Of a DNA stretch of 64,000 nt, positions 1-8,384 are shown one piece after another. Position 1 is the first letter of the stretch. Each line of letters starts with the position of its first letter. A program made the position numbers and the translations under genes. The notes beneath the pieces were generated by a model that had not been told where the DNA came from, did not search any database, and saw nothing but the letters and a program-made list of their open reading frames with translations. Source of the stretch: CAZLFQ01 sp044229535 (GTDB lineage Bacteria; Pseudomonadota; Alphaproteobacteria; Rickettsiales; Midichloriaceae); contig JBGASU010000001.1 in assembly GCA_044229535.1 (NCBI GenBank), positions 124,001 to 188,000 on the forward strand, in the 5' to 3' direction.

Positions 1-738
1 CAGTAGTAAATCCTGTGTAATGACAAGAGTTGATGTGAATGACATCATTTGATCTGCAAAAATATAATAAGATTTTCCTACAAATATTGGTATTAAAGCC
101 AATGAGGCGATAGTGAAGAAATTTAAAAAACTAGATTTGCAGCCTGTCATTAATCGATTGCTATGTTTTATCGCTTCAAACAAGTTCTTTTTTTCAAATA
201 TAACTACATACTCTACAAACATCATACTAAGCCAAATTATTATTCCTGGTATTAGTAGGGTTGACCCCAATAAAATTAAAGATATTTTGAAGAATAAAAT
301 AATCAAAATTATAAAAAAATTCTTAAAAAATATCTGCCCAAGTGCTTCAAGCTTCTCTAGGTTTGACCCCATTGCTTTTGCTGCGATGGCGGTATAAAAG
401 ATTGTATCCAGTACTAACATCACAAAGTAAAACGCTGTAATTATAAAGAAGCTTTCTATAATTTGTTCGGTCATTGCTGTGATTGTAGTTATGTCGTTAT
501 GAGCAACTGCCACCCAAAAAACTTCTGAGTTGAAGTTCATGCCTATATGTTTAGAAAGAAATAAGAATAATGTACTAGACAAGATTATATATGGAATCAC
601 TATAAGAAATGATTTGAGTAGAAATTTTGCAGAAAGAAAAAATACATATGTTATAGACGCGAAAGTCTCTTCAGGAATTTTAGGGCGAGCTGGTTCTGTC
701 TCTAATTGAGAAAAGTCTATATTGTTTTCAAGGTTCAT
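1..738 (-). CDS. Multi-pass membrane protein, unknown (C-terminus off window)
   Basis: An open frame runs from an ATG at 736-738 to the window edge without a stop, giving the first 246 residues. The N-terminus is polar (MNLENNIDFSQLETEPARP), then comes a series of long hydrophobic stretches (for example SFLIVIPYIILSSTLFLFLS and FFIITAFYFVMLVLDTIFY), so an integral inner-membrane protein is likely. It starts 13 nt after the hemA stop on the same strand, so the two are probably cotranscribed. No family was recognised. The plus-strand frame at 113-397 is its shadow. Confidence 0.7.
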   Translation of the reverse strand, partial: MNLENNIDFSQLETEPARPKIPEETFASITYVFFLSAKFLLKSFLIVIPYIILSSTLFLFLSKHIGMNFNSEVFWVAVAHNDITTITAMTEQIIESFFIITAFYFVMLVLDTIFYTAIAAKAMGSNLEKLEALGQIFFKNFFIILIILFFKISLILLGSTLLIPGIIIWLSMMFVEYVVIFEKKNLFEAIKHSNRLMTGCKSSFLNFFTIASLALIPIFVGKSYYIFADQMMSFTSTLVITQDLLL

Positions 739-751
739 AATGACAAAAAGT

Positions 752-1957
752 TTATGCAACTCTTTTCAGTCTATTCTTGCCAATTACTTCTGCAAGTGAT
801 TTTACCAAATACTGTGCCATCTCCTTTGTGTGCAAAGGTGTTGGGGTAATTCTTAAACGCTCTTTTCCGCGCGGAACAGTTGGGAAATTTATATGCTGTA
901 CGTATATACCATATTCTTTCATTAAAGTTTCAGATATGGTTTGGCATTTAACTGGGTCGCCAATCATTACTGGAATTATGTGTGTGTTATTGTCGATGAA
1001 TTCGATATTTTCTTCTCTTAATAAATTCTTTACGTAATTCACTATTTTTCCATGGGCGTTTCTTTCGTTATCAGATCTACGTAGTACCCTTATGCTAGCA
1101 AGCGCGGCATTTGAAATACATGGTGGCAGAGAGGTGGTGAAAATAAATCCAGGAGCATAACTACGTATAGCGTCAACACATTCTTGCGATGCTGCAATGT
1201 AGCCGCCAATAACTCCAAAAGCTTTAGCAAGTGTACCTTGAATTATGTCTATTCTATCAGCTACACCAAGCATTTGCGCAACACCCGCACCTTGTTTGCC
1301 ATATAAGCCTACTGAGTGAACTTCATCTAAATAGGTCATTGCATTGTATTTTTTAGCTAGGTTGCAAATTTCAGTTATCGGTGAAATATCTCCTATCATT
1401 GAATAGACCGATTCGAAAACTATCAATTTAGCTCTGTTTAATGGATACTGTTTTAACAGTTCTTCCAAGTGCCCAACATCATTATGCCTATAAACTACTT
1501 TTTCAGATCTACCATCTTTGATACCATGTATCATTGATGCGTGATTAGATTCATCTGAGAACATAACTATATCTGGTATTATCTTGGCTAAAGTAGATAA
1601 GGTTGCTTGGTTAGCGACATAACCAGATGTAAACACTAATGCAGATTTTTTATTATGCAAAGAAGCCAATTCTTTTTCTAATAAAACCATTGGTGAATTG
1701 GTGCCTGAAATATTTCTCGTGCCACCAGAGCCAACACCCATAGACTTAGTTGCTTCAATTGAAGCGGATATCACTTCTGGGTTACGACTCATACCTAAAT
1801 AGTCGTTACTGCACCAAACCGTTATATTTTTATTAAATCGTGAGCTATAAGCAATTGGTGCAGAGTTTGGTGAATATTGTAGTTCAGTAAAGATGCGATA
1901 ACGACCCTCAAGTTTTACTTGTGATATAGCATGATTAAATAATTTATTGTAATCCAT
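752..1957 (-). CDS. hemA: 5-aminolevulinate synthase
   Basis: Condenses glycine with succinyl-CoA to 5-aminolevulinate, the first step of the C4 (Shemin) haem pathway typical of alphaproteobacteria; a PLP enzyme of the alpha-oxoamine synthase family acting in the cytoplasm. The length (401 aa) is normal. Visible landmarks are the glycine-rich GVGSGGTRNISGT segment near residues 74-86, the DEVHSVGLYG cofactor-binding segment at 211-220, and the Schiff-base lysine K245 in GTLAKAFGVIGGY. The start is the ATG at 1957. It shares an operon-like arrangement with the downstream membrane protein gene, and a hairpin at 1968-2002 separates it from the gene upstream. AONS/KBL enzymes are relatives, but the motifs and length fit ALAS best. 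Confidence 0.95.
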   Translation of the reverse strand: MDYNKLFNHAISQVKLEGRYRIFTELQYSPNSAPIAYSSRFNKNITVWCSNDYLGMSRNPEVISASIEATKSMGVGSGGTRNISGTNSPMVLLEKELASLHNKKSALVFTSGYVANQATLSTLAKIIPDIVMFSDESNHASMIHGIKDGRSEKVVYRHNDVGHLEELLKQYPLNRAKLIVFESVYSMIGDISPITEICNLAKKYNAMTYLDEVHSVGLYGKQGAGVAQMLGVADRIDIIQGTLAKAFGVIGGYIAASQECVDAIRSYAPGFIFTTSLPPCISNAALASIRVLRRSDNERNAHGKIVNYVKNLLREENIEFIDNNTHIIPVMIGDPVKCQTISETLMKEYGIYVQHINFPTVPRGKERLRITPTPLHTKEMAQYLVKSLAEVIGKNRLKRVA

Positions 1958-1967
1958 CTGTTACTAT

Positions 1968-2002
1968 CCAAAAAAAATTGGAGCTAAATTTCTTAGCTCC
2001 AA
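1968..2002 (-). terminator. Rho-independent terminator for the 90-aa gene
   Basis: On the minus strand a perfect 10-bp stem (TTGGAGCTAA / TTAGCTCCAA, 1978-1987 with 1993-2002) with a 5-nt loop is followed by a run of T (A-run at 1971-1977 on the plus strand). It lies between the stop at 2034 and the hemA start at 1957, so hemA probably has its own promoter or depends on readthrough. Confidence 0.75.
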
Positions 2003-2033
2003 TAATATACTATTTACTGGGTTTAATCAGTAA

Positions 2034-2306
2034 TTATTTAGAAGCTTGTCTAACTAAAACTAAATCTTTTAATACTACAGCTAGTGCAATTACTAATGAA
2101 GCCATATATCCAAAACATGGATCTAAAAGCATCATTGGTTCAGCATGAGCAGTATGAACATGCCCACCTGCAGCTAAGCCAACTATGCTAAGTGCTGTAA
2201 CTATAGCGCTTGTCCCAACTCTGGTAAATTTACCACGTGCGAACAATGCAACTAAAACGATTGCAACTAATGGAATAAAATGTAAAAACTCGAATGGGCA
2301 AACCAT
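2034..2306 (-). CDS. Small membrane protein, unknown
   Basis: 90 aa with about three hydrophobic segments (roughly residues 9-24, 33-47 and 66-83) and a central histidine-containing stretch GGHVHTAHAEPMM with cysteines at both ends of the protein. GAGG lies about 9 nt upstream of the ATG, and a clear terminator follows the stop, so it looks like a real monocistronic gene. The His/Cys content could suggest metal or redox binding, but that is speculation; no family was recognised. Confidence 0.6.
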   Translation of the reverse strand: MVCPFEFLHFIPLVAIVLVALFARGKFTRVGTSAIVTALSIVGLAAGGHVHTAHAEPMMLLDPCFGYMASLVIALAVVLKDLVLVRQASK

Positions 2307-2356
2307 GTCTTATATACCTCAAATGTTTGTAGTATTCATAATTACCTTAAATGACA

Positions 2357-2375
2357 AAATCTTGCAACAAGATAT
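2357..2375 (-). terminator. Weak hairpin terminator
   Basis: ATCTTG (2359-2364) pairs with CAAGAT (2368-2373) around a CAA loop, with a short T run on the minus-strand 3' side, just after the stop of the 68-aa gene. The stem is short, so this is tentative. Confidence 0.35.
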
Positions 2376-2383
2376 TTAATAAC

Positions 2384-2590
2384 TTAGTCAATTTGGCGGT
2401 TAGGTGTTCTTTTTCTCAAATTTCTCTCATGCAACATTCTTTGTGCCCATGAAATTTGCTCGTATGGTAACATATCTTGAATAACTGTAGCTATTTTTCC
2501 AGAGTATTCAATTCTTGGTACTATGTATTCTTTTGTTACGATTACATGGTAACTAGGTTTGTTTACATAGTTAAATACTTCTGCTTCCAT
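2384..2590 (-). CDS. Small hypothetical protein (68 aa)
   Basis: A short basic, soluble-looking protein beginning MEAEVFNYVNKPSYHVIV and ending RNLRKRTPNRQID. There is no signal peptide or membrane segment. It lies between two other minus-strand accessory genes and is followed by a weak hairpin. The ribosome-binding site is poor (GGTTAG). The composition looks protein-like, but no family was recognised. Confidence 0.5.
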   Translation of the reverse strand: MEAEVFNYVNKPSYHVIVTKEYIVPRIEYSGKIATVIQDMLPYEQISWAQRMLHERNLRKRTPNRQID

Positions 2591-2651
2591 AAACTAACCA
2601 TCTTTATTCATATACCTTTAATATGAATAAGTTAGGATTAAAACACAAGAC

Positions 2652-4568
2652 CTAGATACTTATTCCTAAACTAGTAGTAGTTCCTAAGCTCGGAGTTGAA
2701 TCTGGTCTAAGAGCTCCTCTATCTACACCAATACTAGTGCTTATGGGAGTGGTAGGTGGAGTTCTTATATGTGTTGTTGTATCTCCTCCAAGGTTTCTGT
2801 TTATTATATCTTTTACAGCTTTAGATAATTCTACTGGTTTGTGCTCAGTATATGGAGTTGTGTCGAATAAGTAATTTTTTAAAGCTGTTGAAAAAGGTAG
2901 GAATGGAAGTTGTTCATGACCTTTGTAATGTTGGAAAACTCTGTAAGGAGTTTTGATTACTTCTAAAGCTGCTTCCCAAAACACACATTCGAACAATAGC
3001 ACAGCTTTTATTACTGGAGATGTTAGTTCATAGACATCTTTAGCTATCTGTAATGCTGCGCATACAGTTCTCAAAACGAACATGGCTGCTACTACGGGCA
3101 TTGCAGCAGGTGCTAAGCCCATTGTGCAGAACATGACTAAGAATAACATACCCATATCACCTGAGTAATCTTGTGAGTTGAAGCTAGTAAAGCCCCTTTC
3201 ATTTCTCACTGATGAGAATGGATTTAGAAAATCAAAGATACCAAGTGAAATATTTGTCGCTGCTCTGCCCATATTGCGGATTGTGCCTCGGCCTTCAAAT
3301 TCTAAAGCTTGCAGGACTAAATTATTCCATTGTGCATTATTAGTTGGTATTAGCCTGTTTGCAGTCCTTTTGGCTTCATCAATAGCTGCCTCTCTGAATA
3401 AGTATGATTCTTCAGAATAATCTTTGTATATAACAGATGATGACTTAAGTATTGCACCGATCTGTCCGAATGTATTTTCTACAACCTTATTCAGATGCTT
3501 TTTATCTTTTGATCCTTTTTTTGTATTTTTCAATACAGCTTGTGCTAAGATTTTTATTCCATGTAGAGCGGTATCGGTGCTGGTATTGTCAAATATACGC
3601 GGATTTGGTCTAGGGCCACCAATTAATCGCTGTGCTGCATCTGGTGACATGCCTAGGTTCAAAAGTATCTCTTTAGCTGTGTTCCACAATATTACGTCGT
3701 CTGGTATTTTTTTAGGTAGAGGTTTTGCTGGTTTTGCGCTGGTTAAATCATCATCTGAGAGTTGCTTTGCTAAATCCATTAAAACAGATTTTGATATAGA
3801 CACTTTATCGCTACCCTTTAATTTCGCTGAAGATATGGCATTAATCAAATCTATGACTTTGACATATAGGAAATCTGCAGTGATGCTAGGATCTTTTGTT
3901 AGTTGTAAAACTATATCTTTTGGTAGCTTTAGAGTTTTGTTTGGATTCGCGCGTTTTAATACATATTCTAAATCTTCTATAGTACGAGTCTCTCTAGAAT
4001 CCTCTTTTTCTAAGATTCTATTCCCTAAATTCTGAAAATATTCAAGCTTTGCTTTGGCTGTAGGTAATTCTGTTAGATATATTTCTTTGTGATTATCATA
4101 GCAGTTTAGAATGGTAAGAATGTTATCTATAACTGTTAGACCGCAGTTTTGTTTCGTTTGTTGATGTACAGATATATCGATAATATCTTCGGCTATTATA
4201 TCGGGATAATAATTATTAATAGCATCTATTGCTTTTTTAGCTAAACCTCTGGATTTGCTTACTTCGGAGAACCCAAGAGAATCGGCAAAATAAGCCTGTA
4301 GCTTACCATCTCCTGTTGGAATTAAAGCTAATAAAACGTCATGTCCATTTATTACAAATGGCATGAAAATAGGCATTTCCTTATCTTGTGTATGAAATGA
4401 GTCTGTTAGCAAATCTGAGAATGTAGCTTCATCCAATTCTGCATCGTTATCTGGGGATTCTATGAATTGAATTTTGCGTGGGTATAATAGTTGTGTGAAT
4501 TTGGTTATTTCATCTGAACTTAACTGTTTATTGAGATCCCAAGTGTAAGATTTCATATCTATTCCCAT
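2652..4568 (-). CDS. Ulp1-like (clan CE) cysteine protease, candidate effector
   Basis: 638 aa. Residues about 60-150 carry the catalytic pattern of C48/Ulp1-like SUMO and ubiquitin-like proteases: H76 (NGHDVLLALI), D96 (YFADSLG), oxyanion-hole Q136 or Q137 and nucleophile C142 in HQQTKQNCGLTVIDN. In spacing and order (H-D-Q-C) this matches clan CE. The middle is helical and lysine-rich. Around residues 460-545 there are strongly hydrophobic segments (MLFLVMFCTMGLAPAAMPV and following), and the C-terminus is low-complexity Thr/Pro/Ser. Known bacterial members are secreted deubiquitinases, deSUMOylases or acetyltransferases acting in eukaryotic hosts. A host-membrane-targeted effector is therefore inferred, not shown. 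No classical signal peptide is visible. The plus-strand frames at 3178-4035 are shadows. Confidence 0.7.
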   Translation of the reverse strand: MGIDMKSYTWDLNKQLSSDEITKFTQLLYPRKIQFIESPDNDAELDEATFSDLLTDSFHTQDKEMPIFMPFVINGHDVLLALIPTGDGKLQAYFADSLGFSEVSKSRGLAKKAIDAINNYYPDIIAEDIIDISVHQQTKQNCGLTVIDNILTILNCYDNHKEIYLTELPTAKAKLEYFQNLGNRILEKEDSRETRTIEDLEYVLKRANPNKTLKLPKDIVLQLTKDPSITADFLYVKVIDLINAISSAKLKGSDKVSISKSVLMDLAKQLSDDDLTSAKPAKPLPKKIPDDVILWNTAKEILLNLGMSPDAAQRLIGGPRPNPRIFDNTSTDTALHGIKILAQAVLKNTKKGSKDKKHLNKVVENTFGQIGAILKSSSVIYKDYSEESYLFREAAIDEAKRTANRLIPTNNAQWNNLVLQALEFEGRGTIRNMGRAATNISLGIFDFLNPFSSVRNERGFTSFNSQDYSGDMGMLFLVMFCTMGLAPAAMPVVAAMFVLRTVCAALQIAKDVYELTSPVIKAVLLFECVFWEAALEVIKTPYRVFQHYKGHEQLPFLPFSTALKNYLFDTTPYTEHKPVELSKAVKDIINRNLGGDTTTHIRTPPTTPISTSIGVDRGALRPDSTPSLGTTTSLGISI

Positions 4569-4746
4569 TTATTGAAAGGCTATTGTAGCATAATATAGTG
4601 GTTTTAGGAAGTCTTTGTAGTGTTTTAATGGTTGTATAAGATAAATTTAATAAATTTTTAATAAAATGTGTTGAGTGTTAGCTATAACAAAATAACTGCA
4701 CTAAGACTGGAAATATGCTATCTTCTCATAAAAAGCAGAGTTTACA

Positions 4747-5634
4747 ATGACTAAAAAGATCAAAAAAGCAGTATTCCCTGTAGGGGGGTTGGGTACAAGA
4801 TTCTTACCAGCAACCAAAGCATTGCCAAAAGAAATGCTCCCAATAGCGAGTAAGCCATTAATTCAACATGCTTTTGAAGAAGCTATAAAAGCTGGGGTAG
4901 ATGAATTTATTTTTATTACTGGTAGAAATAAAAATATTATTACGAATCATTTTGACTGTGTTTATGAGCTTGAGAGCCATCTAGGAAATAAAGAGAAAAC
5001 TGAGGCATTGAATTTAACTAGAGATTGGGTACCAGAGGCTGGAAAAATAGCATTTATAAGGCAGCAGCACCCTTTGGGTTTAGGGCACGCCGTATGGTGC
5101 GCGAGGCATTTTATAGGAGACGAGCCATTTGCTGTGCTTTTGGCTGATGAGCTTTTTATATCTGACAGAAGTGATAGCGTGCTTAAAGAGATGGTGGAAT
5201 CTTACGATGAAAGGAGAGGGAATATCTTGGCTGTATCTGATATAGCTCCAGAAAATGTATCAAAATATGGTATAATTAAGCCTGATGCAGATGATGGAGT
5301 AAATATGAAAATAACAGATATGGTTGAAAAACCAGAGCCAAAGGATGCTCCATCAAATATTTCTATTGTTGGTAGGTATATTTTAGAGCCTGAAATCTTT
5401 GAATTTCTCGAGAAAACACCGTCTGGACGCGGTGGAGAAATACAGCTTACTGACGCTATAAAAGCTATGATTCCAACCTGCGATACATTTGGTTATAGAT
5501 TTAAAGGTAAACGTCTGGATTGTGGGAATCACTTGGGTTTCTTAGAAGCTAATATTGAATTTGGATTGAGAGATCCTCTTATTTCAAAGCAAGCTAAAGA
5601 TTTAATCGTCAGTATTGCTGATGGCTTAAAATAA
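4747..5634 (+). CDS. galU: UTP-glucose-1-phosphate uridylyltransferase
   Basis: Makes UDP-glucose from UTP and glucose-1-phosphate, for envelope polysaccharide synthesis. The 295-aa length is normal. The nucleotidyltransferase signature VGGLGTRFLPATKALPKEM lies near residues 12-30; LLADE (about residues 131-135) and the C-terminal RGGEIQLTDAI and KRLDCGNHLGF motifs are also present. It starts at the ATG at 4747, opposite the protease gene, so the 178-nt gap at 4569-4746 must hold divergent promoters, though no clear -35/-10 pair was found. It pairs functionally with the phosphohexomutase gene at 47.9 kb, which could supply glucose-1-phosphate. Confidence 0.95.
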   Translation: MTKKIKKAVFPVGGLGTRFLPATKALPKEMLPIASKPLIQHAFEEAIKAGVDEFIFITGRNKNIITNHFDCVYELESHLGNKEKTEALNLTRDWVPEAGKIAFIRQQHPLGLGHAVWCARHFIGDEPFAVLLADELFISDRSDSVLKEMVESYDERRGNILAVSDIAPENVSKYGIIKPDADDGVNMKITDMVEKPEPKDAPSNISIVGRYILEPEIFEFLEKTPSGRGGEIQLTDAIKAMIPTCDTFGYRFKGKRLDCGNHLGFLEANIEFGLRDPLISKQAKDLIVSIADGLK

Positions 5635-5700
5635 AATTAAGACTTTACGTAAGCGCTTGATACATCTATATCTTAATATAGAGCATGTGTTAGACGAAAG

Positions 5701-7542
5701 ATGGCTAAAAAGCTTTTTAAACGTAAGCAAAATACTTTTCAGGTTTCTGTTGGTGAGGAAGGCGCAGTAGTCGTTTACTCCCAATCTGGCTATGCTAAAG
5801 CCAAGATTTTTGTTAAAAGTGTTGAACAGTCCGATACAGAGAAGCTTAGAGAATTACTAGCTCAAGATCGTGATGCGATGATCTATATCTATATAGATAC
5901 ATTGGATCAATCATATGTTCAGAGATCTTTGCCTGCAGTAAGCTCTATGGGCGTTGGTAAAGTGGCCCAAAAACGCCTTGAAAAAGAGGTGCCGAAGGAT
6001 CATTTAAAAGCTGCAGTACAGATTGGGAGATCACCAATTGGTAGAAAAGATTGGATTTATACATTCATATCTTCTGGAATGGAGCCACCAGTTTCAACTT
6101 GGATTGAGTTTTTCCTTCCATTCCATAATGTTATAGCAGGAATATACTTCTTGCCTGTAGAATTATATTCTGTTGTTACAAAGCTAAAGCACTTAGCCCA
6201 AAAAGAAAATCAATTCCAAGCTAAAGATAAAAAAAGCGGATTGTCAAAATTGTTGTCTTCTTTCAGGGGAGATAATGGCTCTAGTGCTGGTCGTTGGGAA
6301 GTTTATCTATCGCAAAACAAGACTGGTGGGTTTAGGCAAGTAGCGTTCCAAGATGGTAAGATAGTTTTTAGTCGACTATTAAATAATATTAACGATCCGC
6401 TACCAGACATAGTTGCTGGTAACATAGAGCAGGAGATTGCTAACTCAATTGAGTATATGTCTCGTTTATCATTGGGGACGGATCAAGAAGTGGATGTGTA
6501 TTTAATTTTATCTTCTGAAATATTGAGATATTTAAGAAAAGAGAAAATTAAGGCAACAAATCTATTTGTATACTCTCCATTCGAGCTCGCTAATAGGTTG
6601 AAAGTAACTGAAGCTGCAGCTGAAAAAGATAAATTTGCCGATCCAACAATTCTCACAATATTTAGTAAAGTACCTAATAAAATTATTACATTGCATACAG
6701 CTGTAACAGGGAAAGTGTTTAGAGCAACCCAGATGATTAATTTTATAGGGTTCTTTTTTGTTTTTTTAATTCCTTTTTTTGCGATATTGATAGTTTATAA
6801 TATAACTAGTGTTACTGATTTAAAAAGCTCTATAGCTCAAATTAAAAACCAAGCCCTTAACTTCCAAGCACAATTAAATGAGCAAAAAAAACGCTTAGAG
6901 CTTACAGAAAGTAGAATTAAAGAGCCAATTAAACCAGATCATATATTAGAACTTGTGGAGTTGTGGAAATTCTTCAATGTTCAACAAAGAAACCCTATTT
7001 TAGAGATTTCCAAGCTTTCAAAGATGATGCCTTTATATGCTAGGGCAAAAGTTATAAAATGGAATTTTACAGATCAAATGTTATTTAATTATAATACTGT
7101 GATTGATTCTACAAAAAGATCTGACATGTTGGCAAAAACTAGGGAATTTAGTTTAGATATGGGCTTTGAGATTGTGGTAAAACGTACTGGATCTTCGTAT
7201 GAAGAGTTAGAGCAAAAATATTCTAGCTTAACAGATGATATTACTAAGGCTTTTGCGGATTATGATATTTCTGTATCTGAATTGCCGCAAAGTATAACCT
7301 TCCAAGACACTAACGCGCCAATTTCTGTAAACGTAATAGTTAAGCTGCCTGCTGCTAAAAAAGGAATAGTAGTAAAAACGCCTGCAGCGCCTCAAGTGCA
7401 CGCGTCAACTACACCAGCTCCTAGGGCTAATAACCCTAATTCTAGATCTACCTCTTCAGAAGCTCAGTCTAGCCCAGAGTCAGAAGCAAATAAATCTACG
7501 CAGCAGCAAGATGGGGCGATAAATTCAGGAGGTATACAGTAA
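5701..7542 (+). CDS. PilM/N- or GspL-like inner-membrane platform protein
   Basis: 613 aa. There is a long soluble N-terminal part (about 1-340), one transmembrane helix (about 346-368, GFFFVFLIPFFAILIVYNI), a coiled-coil-like stretch (about 370-405, rich in Q/K/E), a periplasmic domain, and a Pro/Ser/Thr-rich tail from about 560. This cytoplasmic domain-TM-coil-periplasmic layout is that of GspL or of a PilM-PilN fusion. The next two genes are PilO-like and PilP-like in layout, and two prepilin genes lie nearby. The assignment rests on architecture and context, since sequence similarity could not be tested. The stop overlaps the next ATG by 1 nt (TAATG), suggesting translational coupling. 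Confidence 0.5.
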   Translation: MAKKLFKRKQNTFQVSVGEEGAVVVYSQSGYAKAKIFVKSVEQSDTEKLRELLAQDRDAMIYIYIDTLDQSYVQRSLPAVSSMGVGKVAQKRLEKEVPKDHLKAAVQIGRSPIGRKDWIYTFISSGMEPPVSTWIEFFLPFHNVIAGIYFLPVELYSVVTKLKHLAQKENQFQAKDKKSGLSKLLSSFRGDNGSSAGRWEVYLSQNKTGGFRQVAFQDGKIVFSRLLNNINDPLPDIVAGNIEQEIANSIEYMSRLSLGTDQEVDVYLILSSEILRYLRKEKIKATNLFVYSPFELANRLKVTEAAAEKDKFADPTILTIFSKVPNKIITLHTAVTGKVFRATQMINFIGFFFVFLIPFFAILIVYNITSVTDLKSSIAQIKNQALNFQAQLNEQKKRLELTESRIKEPIKPDHILELVELWKFFNVQQRNPILEISKLSKMMPLYARAKVIKWNFTDQMLFNYNTVIDSTKRSDMLAKTREFSLDMGFEIVVKRTGSSYEELEQKYSSLTDDITKAFADYDISVSELPQSITFQDTNAPISVNVIVKLPAAKKGIVVKTPAAPQVHASTTPAPRANNPNSRSTSSEAQSSPESEANKSTQQQDGAINSGGIQ

Positions 7543-8384
7543 TGTTAGTGAAACACATACATGCTTACGCTCTTGAAAGATTGAAGTATCTAGCTACTTT
7601 GCTTACGATAGTGATAATACTATTTACTATACTCGCTTCTTATTTATATACGAATAAGGGATCTGAGCTGAATTATAAAACAGAAGCCCAAACGCTGCAA
7701 AGCCAATTGGGAGATATTAAAAATAAGATTAATATTTCAACTGCAGCCATAAATGAATGGGAAAAAAATGTTCGTAAGAAGCATCTATCACGGGATGGGT
7801 TGCAAGTAGATTTTGTAAAAATTCTTGTTAAAAAGTTAGAAGGAAAATATAGAGTTAGAGGGGTAAATGCGGTGCTTTCAAACCCAGAATTAAGAAAAGA
7901 TTTTACCGATAATGCTTTTACCAATATTCAGGTAAGCAATATTAGCTTAGCATTCGTAGCTTATATTGATACTGATGCATATAATTTTATTGATGAGTTT
8001 ATTAAAGAAATGCCTGGATATTTACAGGTAAAGAACGCCTCATTTGTTGGCGTTAATGAGATAAATGAAGAAATATTAATGGGGATTGAAAGAGGTGATA
8101 CTAGAGATATTGTTAGTGTTAAAGTCGATTTGCTTTGGCAAGATTTTCAAGATAAACCAGAAATAGCTGCTGAGATAAAGGCAAAAATGCCAAAAAGTGA
8201 CGTAAACAGTGGGGCATCAAGTACGCCGCAACCTACTGTGGCTGGGGCAAATTCGGCTTCTCAAATTGTAGCTCCTGCTGAGCAATCTACGCCTTCTGCC
8301 ACAACTAGTCCAGCTCCTCTAGAAAATACACAATCCGTAGCACCAGTTCAGAATTCAGAAGCAAATCAGGGTAATGAGCAATGA
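7542..8384 (+). CDS. PilO/GspM-like bitopic membrane protein
   Basis: 280 aa: a short cytoplasmic N-terminus, one TM helix (about 17-37, YLATLLTIVIILFTILASYLY), a coiled coil (about 45-80), a compact alpha/beta periplasmic domain to about 210, and a Pro/Ala/Ser/Thr-rich tail. This is the usual design of PilO/GspM, partners of PilN/GspL. The gene overlaps its upstream neighbour by 1 nt and the next gene by 4 nt (ATGA), so the three form one translationally coupled operon. Assignment is by architecture and gene order only. Confidence 0.5.
   Translation: MLVKHIHAYALERLKYLATLLTIVIILFTILASYLYTNKGSELNYKTEAQTLQSQLGDIKNKINISTAAINEWEKNVRKKHLSRDGLQVDFVKILVKKLEGKYRVRGVNAVLSNPELRKDFTDNAFTNIQVSNISLAFVAYIDTDAYNFIDEFIKEMPGYLQVKNASFVGVNEINEEILMGIERGDTRDIVSVKVDLLWQDFQDKPEIAAEIKAKMPKSDVNSGASSTPQPTVAGANSASQIVAPAEQSTPSATTSPAPLENTQSVAPVQNSEANQGNEQ

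Noticed and set aside
113..397. 94-residue plus-strand frame
   Set aside because: Antisense to the long open membrane-protein frame on the minus strand (738 to beyond 1), which has better coding features.
3424..4035. 203-residue plus-strand frame
   Set aside because: Antisense shadow of the Ulp1-like protease gene; rich in Phe/Ser/Cys as expected of a complement frame.
4569..4746. Promoter for galU
   Set aside because: Several AT-rich boxes exist but none gives a convincing -35/-10 pair with proper spacing, so no feature was called.
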